Below are positions 8,072-15,810 of a stretch of DNA of 26,304 bases, piece by piece. This stretch comes from GCA-2697345 sp049602715 (GTDB lineage Bacteria; Pseudomonadota; Alphaproteobacteria; Rhodobacterales; Rhodobacteraceae): NCBI GenBank assembly GCA_049602715.1, contig JBMYRX010000028.1, positions 1-26,304 of the forward strand. Reading direction: 5' to 3'. How positions within the stretch are numbered: the stretch's first letter is position 1; the number at the start of each line of letters is the position of its first letter. The notes below the pieces were generated by a model. That model saw only the letters and a program-made list of their open reading frames with translations. It did not search any database and was not told the origin of the DNA. Position numbers and translations under genes: made by a program.

Positions 8072-10912
8072 CTAAGGTGAGCTTAGTCTTTTTCGTAAAA
8101 GAGCAAGTGGATGTGCACGTAATGATAATTGCATAGATGCATAGTCTTCGGCAAGATTTTCTCCTAGACGCATTTTTTTTGGAATATATTCTGGAACCTC
8201 TTTTATCCCTTCACCTTCCAAGGTTTTATCAAATAGTGGGAGTCGCGAGTTTATATGAAGAGCTTTAATATCCCACAAAGCCTTCCGACGATTTATACCC
8301 AAATCATAGAAAGCATCAGCGTTGGCTAATATAGTTAATATGTGTGGTGAGGCGCCAGTACGACGCGAAATATCTTCTATAGTTAAGTAGCCATTACCAC
8401 GGGCCCCTATAATAAAATTAGCATCTTCTTCGGGCATAGACTTTATTTGACGAAGGCCTAGCCTTAAAGCAAAACCACCATTCCCGTCTGTTTCTAAAGT
8501 ATTATCCCAGTAGCTATATTTAATAGAAAGAGGTTTAATTATTACCTTATGTTTTATAGCATCTCTAATAATTTGAGCTGGAGCATAAAAGCCCATAGGT
8601 TGTGAGTTTAACAAGGCACATGCAAATATTGCTGGGTAATGACGTTTTAACCATGCAGATGCGTAAACTAAAAGTGCAAAACTAGCGGCGTGGCTTTCTG
8701 GAAAACCATAGCTTCCAAAGCCCTCAATTTGTGAAAAACAACGATGAGAAAAATCTTCGCCGTACCCGTTAAGTATCATACCTTTTATAAATCTATTACG
8801 AAAGCTACTGACATCCCCATTTTTTTTAAAGGTGGCAAGAGAACGACGTAAATCATCTGCTTCGGTAGGGGTAAAGCCGGCACCAATAATGGCAATTTGC
8901 ATGGCCTGTTCTTGGAATAAGGGTACTCCAAGAGTTTTTTGTAATACCTTTCCAAGAGCATTGGATGGAAAAGTTACTTTTTTCAAACCGTTCCGGCGCT
9001 TTAAAAAAGGATGGACCATATCCCCTTGAATTGGTCCAGGACGAACAATGGCAACCTGAATAACAAGATCATAAAAACACTTTGGTTTCATTCTTGGAAG
9101 GAAATTCATTTGAGCACGACTTTCTACTTGAAACACACCCAGGCTATCCCCTTTGCTAAGCATTTTATAAGTAGATTGATCGTTAGGAGGTACAGTAGAA
9201 AGGTTATATTCTAAGCCATAATAGTTTTTGAGTAGACCAAATGCATTTTGTAAGCAGGTTAACATCCCTAGAGATAGGATGTCTACTTTAAGGATTCCAA
9301 GTGTATCTATATCGTCTTTATCCCAACAGATAATAGTTCTGTTGTTCATAGTTGCATTTTCTATTGGCACTAACTCATCTAGGCGACTGTCAGTGATAAT
9401 AAAGCCGCCAACATGTTGAGACATGTGCCGAGGAAATCCTTGAATTTCTTTTATTAATTTTAATGTAAGAGATAGTCGGCTATCGTAAGGGTCAAGCCCA
9501 AGCTCTATAAGTTTGGCTTTATCAATATTTTTTGAAGATCCAAAACCCCATATTTGAGAGCTTAGTGAGGTTATTGTGCTCTCAGAAAGTCCCATTGCTT
9601 TCCCCACTTCTCGTATAGCCCTTTTCCCTCTATAGTGAGTTACTGTAGCGCATAGACCTGCTCTGTGTCGGCCATATTTTTTATATATATACTGTATAAC
9701 TTCTTCTCGTCGATCATGCTCAAAGTCGACGTCTATATCTGGGGGTTCATTACGCGCCTCAGAGACAAACCGTTCAAATACCATAGTACCTATTTCTGGA
9801 CTAACAGACGTTATACCGAGACAATAGCATACAACAGAGTTTGCGGCTGAACCACGACCTTGGCACAATATATTTTGAGATCTAGCGAACGTAACAATAT
9901 CATTTACTGTTAAAAAATAAGATTCATATTTAAGCTTATGTATAAGTGTAAGCTCATATTCCAACATTTTTTTAACTTTTGGGGTTGGGCCTCCTGGGTA
10001 TCTCCATTTTAGACCACTTTTAGCGAGGTTTCTTAGTCTTTTTTTTGGTGTTGTTCCTTCATTAACCTCGGAAGGGTAGTCTTGAGATAGATCTTTCAAA
10101 GAAAAACGGCATAAATCAGAGATTTCACCTGTTCTGTATACGGAATCCTCAAAACCTTTAAAAATTTGTAATATTTCATGCTGATTTCGCATTCTTTTTT
10201 CTGAGTTTATTTGTGCAAGGTGGCCTAAGCCATCAATCTTACAATTGTTCCGAATACAGGTTAAAATATCTGTTAGTTTCCTACGGGTTCCAGTGTGCAT
10301 TATAGGGGAGGCTGATGCTATTGTAGGAATTCCAAACTTTTGAGAGATTGCAGAAAGACGCTCAAATCTGTGCTTATCTTTCCCATCGTAAAGAGGACTC
10401 ATTAAAAAATAACAATTATTACTAAAGGCATTTATTATTATATTACTTGTTTCTGTCCAGAAGCTGGGGCAATCTCTTCCATACAACATTTCTTTGTGTG
10501 GATGTAGTAATAATATAAGATCTGAACCGAACTCTAAAACATCGTTTATATTCAGTTTGCATTGGCCTTTTGAAGTAGAAAGGCAACCTTTAGATATTAG
10601 TCTAGATAGCTTTCCCCAAGCGTTTCTGGTAGGGGCTAGCGCGTTAAAACATATGCCATTTTCTAGAACTAATTTTGTAGCAGGTATTAAGCGGGGACTA
10701 GCCAATAATTTTTTTATTTTGGTAGATTTTGCGTTTAGTGAAATTCTAATGCATTGCTTATGAGCTCTGACTATTCCAGCAACTGAGTTAACATCTGAAA
10801 TTGCAAATGATTCCATACCAAAAGATGCTGCACGATCAGCATATTCTTCGGGGTGAGACCCTCCCGTTAAAAATGTGAAATTGGACGTTATATCTAATTC
10901 TACAAATTTCAA
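8072..10912 (-). CDS. dnaE2: Error-prone DNA polymerase DnaE2, C-terminally short
   Basis: This 946-residue C-family polymerase is of the DnaE2 (ImuC) type, used for SOS mutagenic lesion bypass. The N-terminal PHP domain has the DnaE2-type start (T-S-N-F-T-F-L-T-G-G-S-H at 9-20) in place of the metal-binding H-x-H of DnaE1. The catalytic aspartates are all present: Asp394 and Asp396 in P-D-I-D-V-D-F-E-H-D, and Asp544 in L-K-V-D-I-L-S-L-G. The fingers and the L-S-L-R-A-H-P-L segment at 929-936 are also present. The protein stops 10 residues after that segment, where canonical DnaE2 continues for roughly 100 or more residues with an OB-fold. The downstream 70 bases hold no continuation in any frame. 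The start is TTG at 10912 with an AGG upstream. A perfect LexA-type GTTC-N7-GTTC box lies 15 bases upstream. No imuA or imuB is adjacent. Confidence 0.93.
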   Translation of the reverse strand: MKFVELDITSNFTFLTGGSHPEEYADRAASFGMESFAISDVNSVAGIVRAHKQCIRISLNAKSTKIKKLLASPRLIPATKLVLENGICFNALAPTRNAWGKLSRLISKGCLSTSKGQCKLNINDVLEFGSDLILLLHPHKEMLYGRDCPSFWTETSNIIINAFSNNCYFLMSPLYDGKDKHRFERLSAISQKFGIPTIASASPIMHTGTRRKLTDILTCIRNNCKIDGLGHLAQINSEKRMRNQHEILQIFKGFEDSVYRTGEISDLCRFSLKDLSQDYPSEVNEGTTPKKRLRNLAKSGLKWRYPGGPTPKVKKMLEYELTLIHKLKYESYFLTVNDIVTFARSQNILCQGRGSAANSVVCYCLGITSVSPEIGTMVFERFVSEARNEPPDIDVDFEHDRREEVIQYIYKKYGRHRAGLCATVTHYRGKRAIREVGKAMGLSESTITSLSSQIWGFGSSKNIDKAKLIELGLDPYDSRLSLTLKLIKEIQGFPRHMSQHVGGFIITDSRLDELVPIENATMNNRTIICWDKDDIDTLGILKVDILSLGMLTCLQNAFGLLKNYYGLEYNLSTVPPNDQSTYKMLSKGDSLGVFQVESRAQMNFLPRMKPKCFYDLVIQVAIVRPGPIQGDMVHPFLKRRNGLKKVTFPSNALGKVLQKTLGVPLFQEQAMQIAIIGAGFTPTEADDLRRSLATFKKNGDVSSFRNRFIKGMILNGYGEDFSHRCFSQIEGFGSYGFPESHAASFALLVYASAWLKRHYPAIFACALLNSQPMGFYAPAQIIRDAIKHKVIIKPLSIKYSYWDNTLETDGNGGFALRLGLRQIKSMPEEDANFIIGARGNGYLTIEDISRRTGASPHILTILANADAFYDLGINRRKALWDIKALHINSRLPLFDKTLEGEGIKEVPEYIPKKMRLGENLAEDYASMQLSLRAHPLALLRKRLSSP

Positions 10913-11155
10913 AGTACAACCTATATGTTCTTTCTTTGTTCTTTTTTAATTTCTTATTTATAAGCTTTTATGTCAATGCTTCCAATTAGAGTTTCTTTGC
11001 TTTGGATATTGAAAAACTAGTTTAAGTAAAAATTATTACAAAAAAACTATTAAAAGTTTGATATTATGTAGAACTCTTTTTTTTCAGATGATAAATAAAA
11101 AATAGTGTATTAAATTAAAATATTAAGCTTCACCGATTAATAATTTGGAAAACTA
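10913..11155. other. Divergent intergenic region between dnaE2 and the GST gene
   Basis: This 243-base, strongly AT-rich region is the longest gene-free stretch in the window. It must hold the promoters of dnaE2 (-) and the glutathione transferase (+). A perfect TTGACA hexamer on the minus strand at 10976-10971 could be the dnaE2 -35, but no good -10 lies 16-18 bases further on. On the plus strand TTGAAA (11009-11014) and AATTAT (11031-11036), spaced by 16 bases, are a weak promoter candidate for the GST. The LexA box is listed separately. I see no tRNA, small RNA or open frame of note. Confidence 0.5.
10927..10941 (-). promoter_or_regulatory. LexA (SOS) box, alphaproteobacterial type
   Basis: The plus strand reads GTTC-TTTCTTT-GTTC, a perfect match to the direct-repeat GTTC-N7-GTTC operator described for LexA of Rhodobacter and other alphaproteobacteria. 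On the coding strand of dnaE2 it reads GAAC-N7-GAAC. It lies 15 bases upstream of the TTG start, between a TTGACA hexamer and the start codon, where bound LexA would block transcription. Eight fixed bases would be expected by chance less than once in this window, and this one sits exactly at the gene most often under SOS control. No footprint can be shown from sequence. Confidence 0.8.
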
Positions 11156-11821
11156 ATGTATCGTCTTTACCATTTTACTCTATCACCGTTTTGTCGAAAA
11201 GTTAGATTAGTTTTGGCAGAAAAAAAAATAGAAACGGAGTTGGTGCAGGAAAAGTATTGGGAAAAATCAATTGATTTTCTAAAAAGAAACCCAGCTGGGA
11301 AAGTTCCAATCCTTAAAATTAATGAATTAATACTGAGCGATAGTCAGGCTATTTGTGAATACTTAGAAGAAGCGGGTGAAAAGTATCATTTAATTCCAGA
11401 AGAGGTGTTAGAAAGGGCTGAAGTGAGGCGCTTGGTTAATTGGTTTGACGATAAGTTTTATCACGATGTAACCCTTAAACTACTTTTTGAAAGAATTACA
11501 AAAAAAATAGTTGGACAAGGACACCCAGATGGACAAAATATTAAAAAAGGATATCAAAATATCAAAGTTCATTTAGATTATATGGACCACTTACTGGATA
11601 GTAGGTCTTGGCTTGCGGGGAAAACTCTAACCCTAGCGGACTTTACTGCGGCTGCTCATTTATCATGCCTTGACTATATCTCTGATGTTGATTGGAGTAG
11701 AAGTTCCAATGTTAAGGGTTGGTATGCTAAAATAAAATCTCGACCTGCGTTTAGAACAATACTTTCAGATCAGATTTCGGGGTTTCCTCCACCGCTTCAT
11801 TATATGGATCTAGATTTTTGA
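11156..11821 (+). CDS. Glutathione S-transferase family protein
   Basis: This 221-residue protein has the two GST domains. The N-terminal thioredoxin-fold part shows S-P-F-C at residues 10-13 as the candidate thiol- or glutathione-activating site, the cis-proline in K-V-P-I-L (Pro51) and the gamma-glutamyl-binding S-D-S-Q-A-I-C-E-Y-L at 61-70. The all-helical C-terminal domain has the N-capping S-W-L-A-G-K-T-L-T-L-A-D-F segment near residues 155-167, typical of the family. The class and substrate are not evident. The ATG at 11156 has GGA six bases upstream. The stop overlaps the TTG start of queG (TTGA), so translation of queG is coupled to it. It is a soluble cytoplasmic protein. Confidence 0.9.
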   Translation: MYRLYHFTLSPFCRKVRLVLAEKKIETELVQEKYWEKSIDFLKRNPAGKVPILKINELILSDSQAICEYLEEAGEKYHLIPEEVLERAEVRRLVNWFDDKFYHDVTLKLLFERITKKIVGQGHPDGQNIKKGYQNIKVHLDYMDHLLDSRSWLAGKTLTLADFTAAAHLSCLDYISDVDWSRSSNVKGWYAKIKSRPAFRTILSDQISGFPPPLHYMDLDF

Positions 11822-12855
11822 GTCTTAAAACTGAATTATATGATAAGGCAGTTTCAGAGGGTTTCTCTAAGGTAGGAATATGTAAACCAGACTCAATTCC
11901 AGAAGCTGGGCGTAATTTAAAAGAGTTTTTGGATAATGATTTTCATGGACAGATGACATGGATGAAAGATAAGTATAAGTGGCGTAGTAAGCCGACTAAT
12001 CTTTGGTCAAATGTAAAGTCAATAATAATGCTCGCAGATTTATATACTCCAAAAAATGACCCATGGGCTTTGAAAAAATTACCTACTAAGGGTATTATTT
12101 CGGTGTATGCACAAAACCGCGATTACCATGACGTAATTAAAAAGAGACTTAAGAGAATTGGGCGTTGGTTAATTGAGCAAAGACCGAATGAGACTATAAA
12201 GGTTTTCGTTGATACTGCGGCAGTAATGGAAAAACCTTTAGCTCAAGCTGCCGGATTAGGTTGGCAGGGAAAACACACTAATTTATTATCTCAGGATTTA
12301 GGTAATTGGTTTTTTTTAGCGTCTATTTTTACTACTATAGATTTAGAGTCGGACCTAAAAGAGGAAGATAAATGCGGTTCGTGTCAGGCCTGCCTAGATA
12401 TTTGTCCAACAAAGGCCTTTCCAGAGCCCTATAAATTAGATGCAACAAAATGTATTTCATATTTAACTATTGAGCACCGAGGTCCAGTAAAACTAGAGCT
12501 CAGATCAGCAATTGGCAATTATATTTATGGCTGTGATGACTGCTTAGCAGTATGCCCATGGAATAAATTTGCTAAGGATAGTTCTGAAATTCAGTATGAG
12601 GCTAGAAGCGATCTTATCTCGCCTAATTTAAATGATTTAGTTTCTTTAACGGATGAAGAGTTCCGAATAAAATTTTCAGGATCACCTATAAAGCGAATTG
12701 GCCGAAATAGATTTGTTAGAAACGTTCTTTATGCTATTGGTAATTCCAGAAATAAAAATTCAATTCAATATATAACTGGACTTATATCCGATGAGGATTA
12801 CGGGGTAGCTGATGCAGCAAAATGGGCATTAAAAAAACTAACGGTAAATTTTTAA
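11818..12855 (+). CDS. queG: tRNA epoxyqueuosine(34) reductase
   Basis: This 345-residue QueG carries out the last step of queuosine synthesis, reducing epoxyqueuosine to queuosine at the wobble base of tRNAs for Tyr, His, Asn and Asp with a cobalamin cofactor. Both [4Fe-4S] clusters are visible, from Cys186, Cys189, Cys192 and Cys196 (C-G-S-C-Q-A-C-L-D-I-C-P) and from Cys212, Cys239, Cys242 and Cys246 (C-D-D-C-L-A-V-C-P-W-N). The catalytic-Asp segment V-D-T-A-A-V-M-E-K-P (Asp132) and G-L-G-W-Q-G-K-H-T are present. A HEAT-like C-terminal end is present. The start is TTG at 11818, inside the GST stop; no ATG lies nearby in frame. The next gene begins directly after its stop with no spacer. Confidence 0.95.
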   Translation: MSLKTELYDKAVSEGFSKVGICKPDSIPEAGRNLKEFLDNDFHGQMTWMKDKYKWRSKPTNLWSNVKSIIMLADLYTPKNDPWALKKLPTKGIISVYAQNRDYHDVIKKRLKRIGRWLIEQRPNETIKVFVDTAAVMEKPLAQAAGLGWQGKHTNLLSQDLGNWFFLASIFTTIDLESDLKEEDKCGSCQACLDICPTKAFPEPYKLDATKCISYLTIEHRGPVKLELRSAIGNYIYGCDDCLAVCPWNKFAKDSSEIQYEARSDLISPNLNDLVSLTDEEFRIKFSGSPIKRIGRNRFVRNVLYAIGNSRNKNSIQYITGLISDEDYGVADAAKWALKKLTVNF

Positions 12856-13713
12856 ATGCGGCTACTAAGTTTTGGACATGGTTATTCAGCGCAAGCTTTG
12901 ACAAAAAGCTTAATAACATCTGGTTGGCGGGTAAAAGGTACTACACGTAGTGAAGAGAAATTAAAAAATTTAGAAGAACAAGGTGGGCAATATAAAATTT
13001 GGCCTGATACATGTTTGTTAACTGACCTAGACTGGGCAACGCATCTTCTCATATCTATAGCGCCAGAAAAATGTGGGGACTTAGTAATTAAAGAGTTTAA
13101 ACAAGAAATTGTTAGTAAACTTAACAACTTTAAATGGATTGGTTATTTGTCTACAACAGGAATTTATGGCGATCACAAGGGTGAATGGGTAGATGAAGGT
13201 ACAAAGGTAAATCCAACGACAGCTAGAGGTTATTATAGAGCAAAAGCTGAAAAAGAGTGGTTAAGTTTGTTTAACGAATATAATCTGCCGATACATATTT
13301 TCAGGTTAGCCGGAATCTACGGACCTGGGCGCGGGCCTTTCACTAAAGTAAAATCCGGAAAAGCCAAACGAATAATAAAGAAAAACCAAATATTTAGCCG
13401 TATCCATGTAGATGATATTGCAACTACCTTAAAGGCGTCGATCGCAAGTCCAAACCCGGGATCGATATATAACGTTTGTGATGATTATCCTGCACCACCA
13501 GAAGATGTTATTTCATATGCAGCTGAATTACTTGGTTTACCTGAACCACCAACTATAGATTTTGAAAAAGCTAAAATGACTGACATGGCGCGAAGCTTTT
13601 ACTCTGACTCTAAGAGGGTAAGAAATGATAAAATAAAAAATGAACTAAATGTTGTATTGAAATACCCAAACTATAAAAAGGGATTGAAGGCATTGATTAA
13701 GAACGAGATTTAA
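12856..13713 (+). CDS. NAD(P)-dependent epimerase, YeeZ-like SDR
   Basis: This 285-residue atypical/extended short-chain dehydrogenase resembles E. coli YeeZ (SDR_a5 group). The N-terminal Rossmann loop is G-H-G-Y-S-A at residues 7-12. The substrate side shows S-T-T-G-I-Y-G-D, then a Y-Y-R-A-K active-site Tyr-x3-Lys, R-L-A-G-I-Y-G-P-G-R-G and I-H-V-D-D-I-A. Relatives are annotated as NAD-dependent epimerase/dehydratase; the substrate is unknown, so I give no function beyond the fold. Its ATG follows the queG stop directly (12853-12855 TAA, then ATG), so GST, queG and this gene form a tight operon. It is a cytoplasmic protein. Confidence 0.87.
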   Translation: MRLLSFGHGYSAQALTKSLITSGWRVKGTTRSEEKLKNLEEQGGQYKIWPDTCLLTDLDWATHLLISIAPEKCGDLVIKEFKQEIVSKLNNFKWIGYLSTTGIYGDHKGEWVDEGTKVNPTTARGYYRAKAEKEWLSLFNEYNLPIHIFRLAGIYGPGRGPFTKVKSGKAKRIIKKNQIFSRIHVDDIATTLKASIASPNPGSIYNVCDDYPAPPEDVISYAAELLGLPEPPTIDFEKAKMTDMARSFYSDSKRVRNDKIKNELNVVLKYPNYKKGLKALIKNEI

Positions 13714-13751
13714 CTACTAGTTATATATTTATAAGTTAAGGAAGTAATGAG

Positions 13752-14285
13752 ATGATGGGTTTATACAGCCAAAGATTAAATAAATTTAAGGCTGTTATAA
13801 TTTCCGTTTTGATTAGTCTTAGTAGCTTGTTCTTGGTTTCATGTAGTGAAAAGGTTATTAGATCATATAACGGACCTGAGGTAACACGGGTTGAAGTCTT
13901 TAAATCAGAAAGAGTTTTATTAGTATATCACAAAGATAAAGTTTTAAAAAAATACCCAATTGATCTTGGTTTTGGTCCGAAGGGCCCCAAACAATTTGAA
14001 GGAGATGGTAAAACCCCAGAGGGCAAGTATTTTATAAACCAGCATAACCCAAATAGTGCATTCTACCTTTCATTGGGGATATCCTACCCAAACAAGGAAA
14101 ATATAGATTTTGCAAAATCTTTAGGAAAATCCCCAGGTGGAGATATTTTTATTCATGGATTCCCCAACAGTGGAAAAAAACAAGGACCTGACTGGACGGC
14201 TGGTTGTATTGCGGTAAAAAACAAACATATGAAACAGTTATATAGGATGATAAAAACAAATACAGAAATCTATATTTTTCCATAA
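13752..14285 (+). CDS. L,D-transpeptidase (YkuD) lipoprotein
   Basis: This 177-residue protein has a lipoprotein signal ending in the lipobox L28-V-S-C31, then a YkuD L,D-transpeptidase catalytic domain. The active-site pair is His135-Gly136 (F-I-H-G-F) and Cys152 in D-W-T-A-G-C-I-A-V. That is the ErfK/YafK-type form, found in proteins that cross-link peptidoglycan or release lipoproteins from it. The G-D-G-K-T-P-E-G-K-Y motif at 84-93 is typical. There are two adjacent ATGs (13752 and 13755); AAGGAAG at about 13738-13744 fits either. It probably sits on the periplasmic face of a membrane. It is convergent with the CAP-domain gene, with only 6 bases between the stops. Confidence 0.9.
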   Translation: MMGLYSQRLNKFKAVIISVLISLSSLFLVSCSEKVIRSYNGPEVTRVEVFKSERVLLVYHKDKVLKKYPIDLGFGPKGPKQFEGDGKTPEGKYFINQHNPNSAFYLSLGISYPNKENIDFAKSLGKSPGGDIFIHGFPNSGKKQGPDWTAGCIAVKNKHMKQLYRMIKTNTEIYIFP

Positions 14286-14291
14286 GTAAAT

Positions 14292-14801
14292 CTAATCACC
14301 AGTTATCAAAGTCCACCATATTTTTCCATTGGGTTCTTGAAAATACCCAAACCCCAGCTTCTTTGCTTTAGAGGACAATAAAACATTTCTTGTATCTTTT
14401 CGTTTAACCCATGCAGACAATGTTTCAAGCTCAGTTTCATAAGTTTCAGAAATATTCTCTCCAACCAATGTGCCAGAGTAATTAAACCGTTTAACCCTAT
14501 CGAGTGGTGATGAGCCATCAGATCCAAAATGCCAAGCTCTATTTTGTACCGACATGTCGCGAGAGTGAGTTTTTGCAGCGGCGGTTAATTTACTATCTAA
14601 TATTAGAGATTTTTTCCCATTTGAATTTCTAATGGCATTTACAGAGTCTAAAATGCGAAATTGAATTTTTATATTGTCCTGAACATCAATGCGATAAATA
14701 TTTGGTAGAGGTTTACCATCAGCACCCATTTTTAAAACGGTTGTGGTACAACTTATCTGAACTAAACAGACAACCATCAGAAGAATTAGATTTCGTATCA
14801 T
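14292..14801 (-). CDS. CAP-domain (SCP/PR1-like) lipoprotein
   Basis: This 169-residue exported lipoprotein has a hydrophobic signal with lipobox V14-Q-I-S-C18. Residues about 50-166 form a CAP domain. Visible family residues are A-K-T-H79-S-R-D-M, H91-F-G-S-D-G-S-S-P, G-E115-N-I-S and the closing W-W-T-L segment; the His and Glu residues line the CAP cavity. Bacterial CAP proteins are exported and poorly understood; wall or protease-like roles have been proposed. I start at the ATG at 14801, which has a strong AGAGGGA site 6 bases upstream, rather than the TTG at 14819 that would place the ribosome-binding site inside the gene. It sits between two YkuD-domain genes. Confidence 0.86.
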   Translation of the reverse strand: MIRNLILLMVVCLVQISCTTTVLKMGADGKPLPNIYRIDVQDNIKIQFRILDSVNAIRNSNGKKSLILDSKLTAAAKTHSRDMSVQNRAWHFGSDGSSPLDRVKRFNYSGTLVGENISETYETELETLSAWVKRKDTRNVLLSSKAKKLGFGYFQEPNGKIWWTLITGD

Positions 14802-14826
14802 AAAGAGTCCCTCTTCCAATGTTACT

Positions 14827-14842
14827 AAAATAATGTTATTTT
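14827..14842. repeat. AT-only inverted repeat upstream of the CAP lipoprotein gene
   Basis: AAAATAA-TG-TTATTTT is a perfect 7-base inverted repeat with a 2-base centre, 25 bases upstream of the CAP-gene start in a 149-base divergent region. It might be an operator or a chance product of high AT content. The remaining divergent region up to 14950 shows only AT-rich sequence and the AGAGG ribosome-binding site of the next gene. Confidence 0.35.
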
Positions 14843-14950
14843 ATATAATTACTATATTTAAAAATTGTAAAACAAAAAAGAGACAAAAGTTATAGTTAAA
14901 CCAAGGCATAAAAACAAAAATATTTAAAAACCCTGAAGAGGTATAAATTT

Positions 14951-15553
14951 ATGAAAAAGAGAATAGAAGCCAAACTCAGCAGACGAGCTTTCATTTATGG
15001 ATCGACAGCTTTGAGTTTAGGGGCCTCGACAGGAGTGTCTGCTCAAACATTATCCGGTACTACCGAAATTGAAGCAGAAATTTCCCCCGTTGTAAGGCGT
15101 AATATATCAAGTTTTCGTTCGCTAGAGTGGAGACCATATTTCAAGAACTTAAAGAAAGGGGCTATTTTAGTAGATATCACTAGCAGAGCGTTGCATATGT
15201 GGACAGAAAACGGAAACTACTCATTATATCCTACAAGCGTTCCTATGACAGACGACCTAATCCGCTATGGGAGAACCTCGGTTGTAAAGAAAGTAGTTGG
15301 TCCAACTTGGAGTCCGACGCCAGCAATGAAGATTAGAAACCCTGAATGGCCAGACTTTGTACCAGCAGGACCAGATAATCCATTGGGAACCCACGCATTA
15401 TACTTGAGTTGGAGGTACTATAGAATTCATGGTACGCACGATACACGAAAGATTGGGCGTAGATCTTCAAACGGTTGTATAGGCTTGTATAATGAACAAA
15501 TAGAAGAAGTTTTTAATAAGTCAGTTATTGGTACACAAATTTTAGTTATATAA
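14951..15553 (+). CDS. Tat-exported L,D-transpeptidase (YkuD/ErfK family)
   Basis: This 200-residue protein has an N-terminal twin-arginine signal, S10-R-R-A-F-I15, then a hydrophobic stretch and a likely cleavage after Val-Ser-Ala31. The YkuD domain covers about 70-200, with the active-site residues His160-Gly161 (R-I-H-G-T) and Cys176 in S-S-N-G-C-I-G-L. Most family members have S-H-G-C-I-R; here the last residue is Gly. The substrate in the family is peptidoglycan stem peptide, acting in the periplasm. Tat export is unusual for YkuD proteins in general, though I recall it in Rhodobacterales relatives. The ATG at 14951 has AGAGG 9 bases upstream. It is divergent from the CAP lipoprotein gene. 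Confidence 0.9.
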   Translation: MKKRIEAKLSRRAFIYGSTALSLGASTGVSAQTLSGTTEIEAEISPVVRRNISSFRSLEWRPYFKNLKKGAILVDITSRALHMWTENGNYSLYPTSVPMTDDLIRYGRTSVVKKVVGPTWSPTPAMKIRNPEWPDFVPAGPDNPLGTHALYLSWRYYRIHGTHDTRKIGRRSSNGCIGLYNEQIEEVFNKSVIGTQILVI

Positions 15554-15570
15554 AAATATACTTTTACTTT

Positions 15571-15576
15571 TATAAT
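15571..15576 (+). promoter_or_regulatory. Candidate -10 hexamer for the 58-residue peptide gene
   Basis: A perfect TATAAT lies 43 bases upstream of the ATG at 15620, between the YkuD gene and the small gene. No convincing -35 hexamer is present 16-18 bases upstream (the bases there are AT-rich), so this is only a candidate for an independent transcript. Confidence 0.3.
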
Positions 15577-15619
15577 TTATATGCGCTAATATATTTAATT
15601 AAATGAATGTGGGGGAAAA

Positions 15620-15796
15620 ATGAAAAAAATTGGAATTGTTACCGTCTTATTAGTTTTTTTAAATTCAACATCACCTGGGTATTCATCAGGACTAACAGAC
15701 CCGGTTGTTGAAAGCCCTGTTAAATCAGAACAGGAAACAAATAGTGGTGGAGGGTTTAAGAAGTTTTTACTTCTACTATTACTGGTAGGAATTTAG
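15620..15796 (+). CDS. Small membrane/secreted peptide, 58 residues
   Basis: The frame ATG(15620)-TAG(15796) codes for 58 residues. It begins MKKIGIVTVLLVFLNSTS, a signal-peptide-like or membrane-inserting start. A polar, acidic middle follows (L-T-D-P-V-V-E-S-P-V-K-S-E-Q-E-T). After a Ser-Gly-Gly-Gly hinge comes a C-terminal hydrophobic stretch, F-L-L-L-L-L-L-V-G-I. A purine-rich GGGGGAAAA ribosome-binding site precedes the ATG closely. Similar short proteins with a leader, a D/E-P-V-V-E motif and a Gly hinge before a leucine-rich tail occur, as I recall, in Rhodobacterales, without known function. It could be a bitopic membrane peptide or a processed sorting-type tail. It is convergent with rlmN, 14 bases from its end. 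I do not assign a function. Confidence 0.7.
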   Translation: MKKIGIVTVLLVFLNSTSPGYSSGLTDPVVESPVKSEQETNSGGGFKKFLLLLLLVGI

Positions 15797-15810
15797 AATA
15801 AAATAAAAAA

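Noticed and set aside
8832..10763. Several open frames of 60-90 codons on the plus strand inside dnaE2
   Set aside because: They lie antisense to a well-conserved polymerase, lack ribosome-binding sites and have no recognisable domains.
10913..11155. tRNA or small RNA gene in the longest intergenic region
   Set aside because: No cloverleaf, no GC-rich stem and no terminator; the region is uniformly AT-rich.
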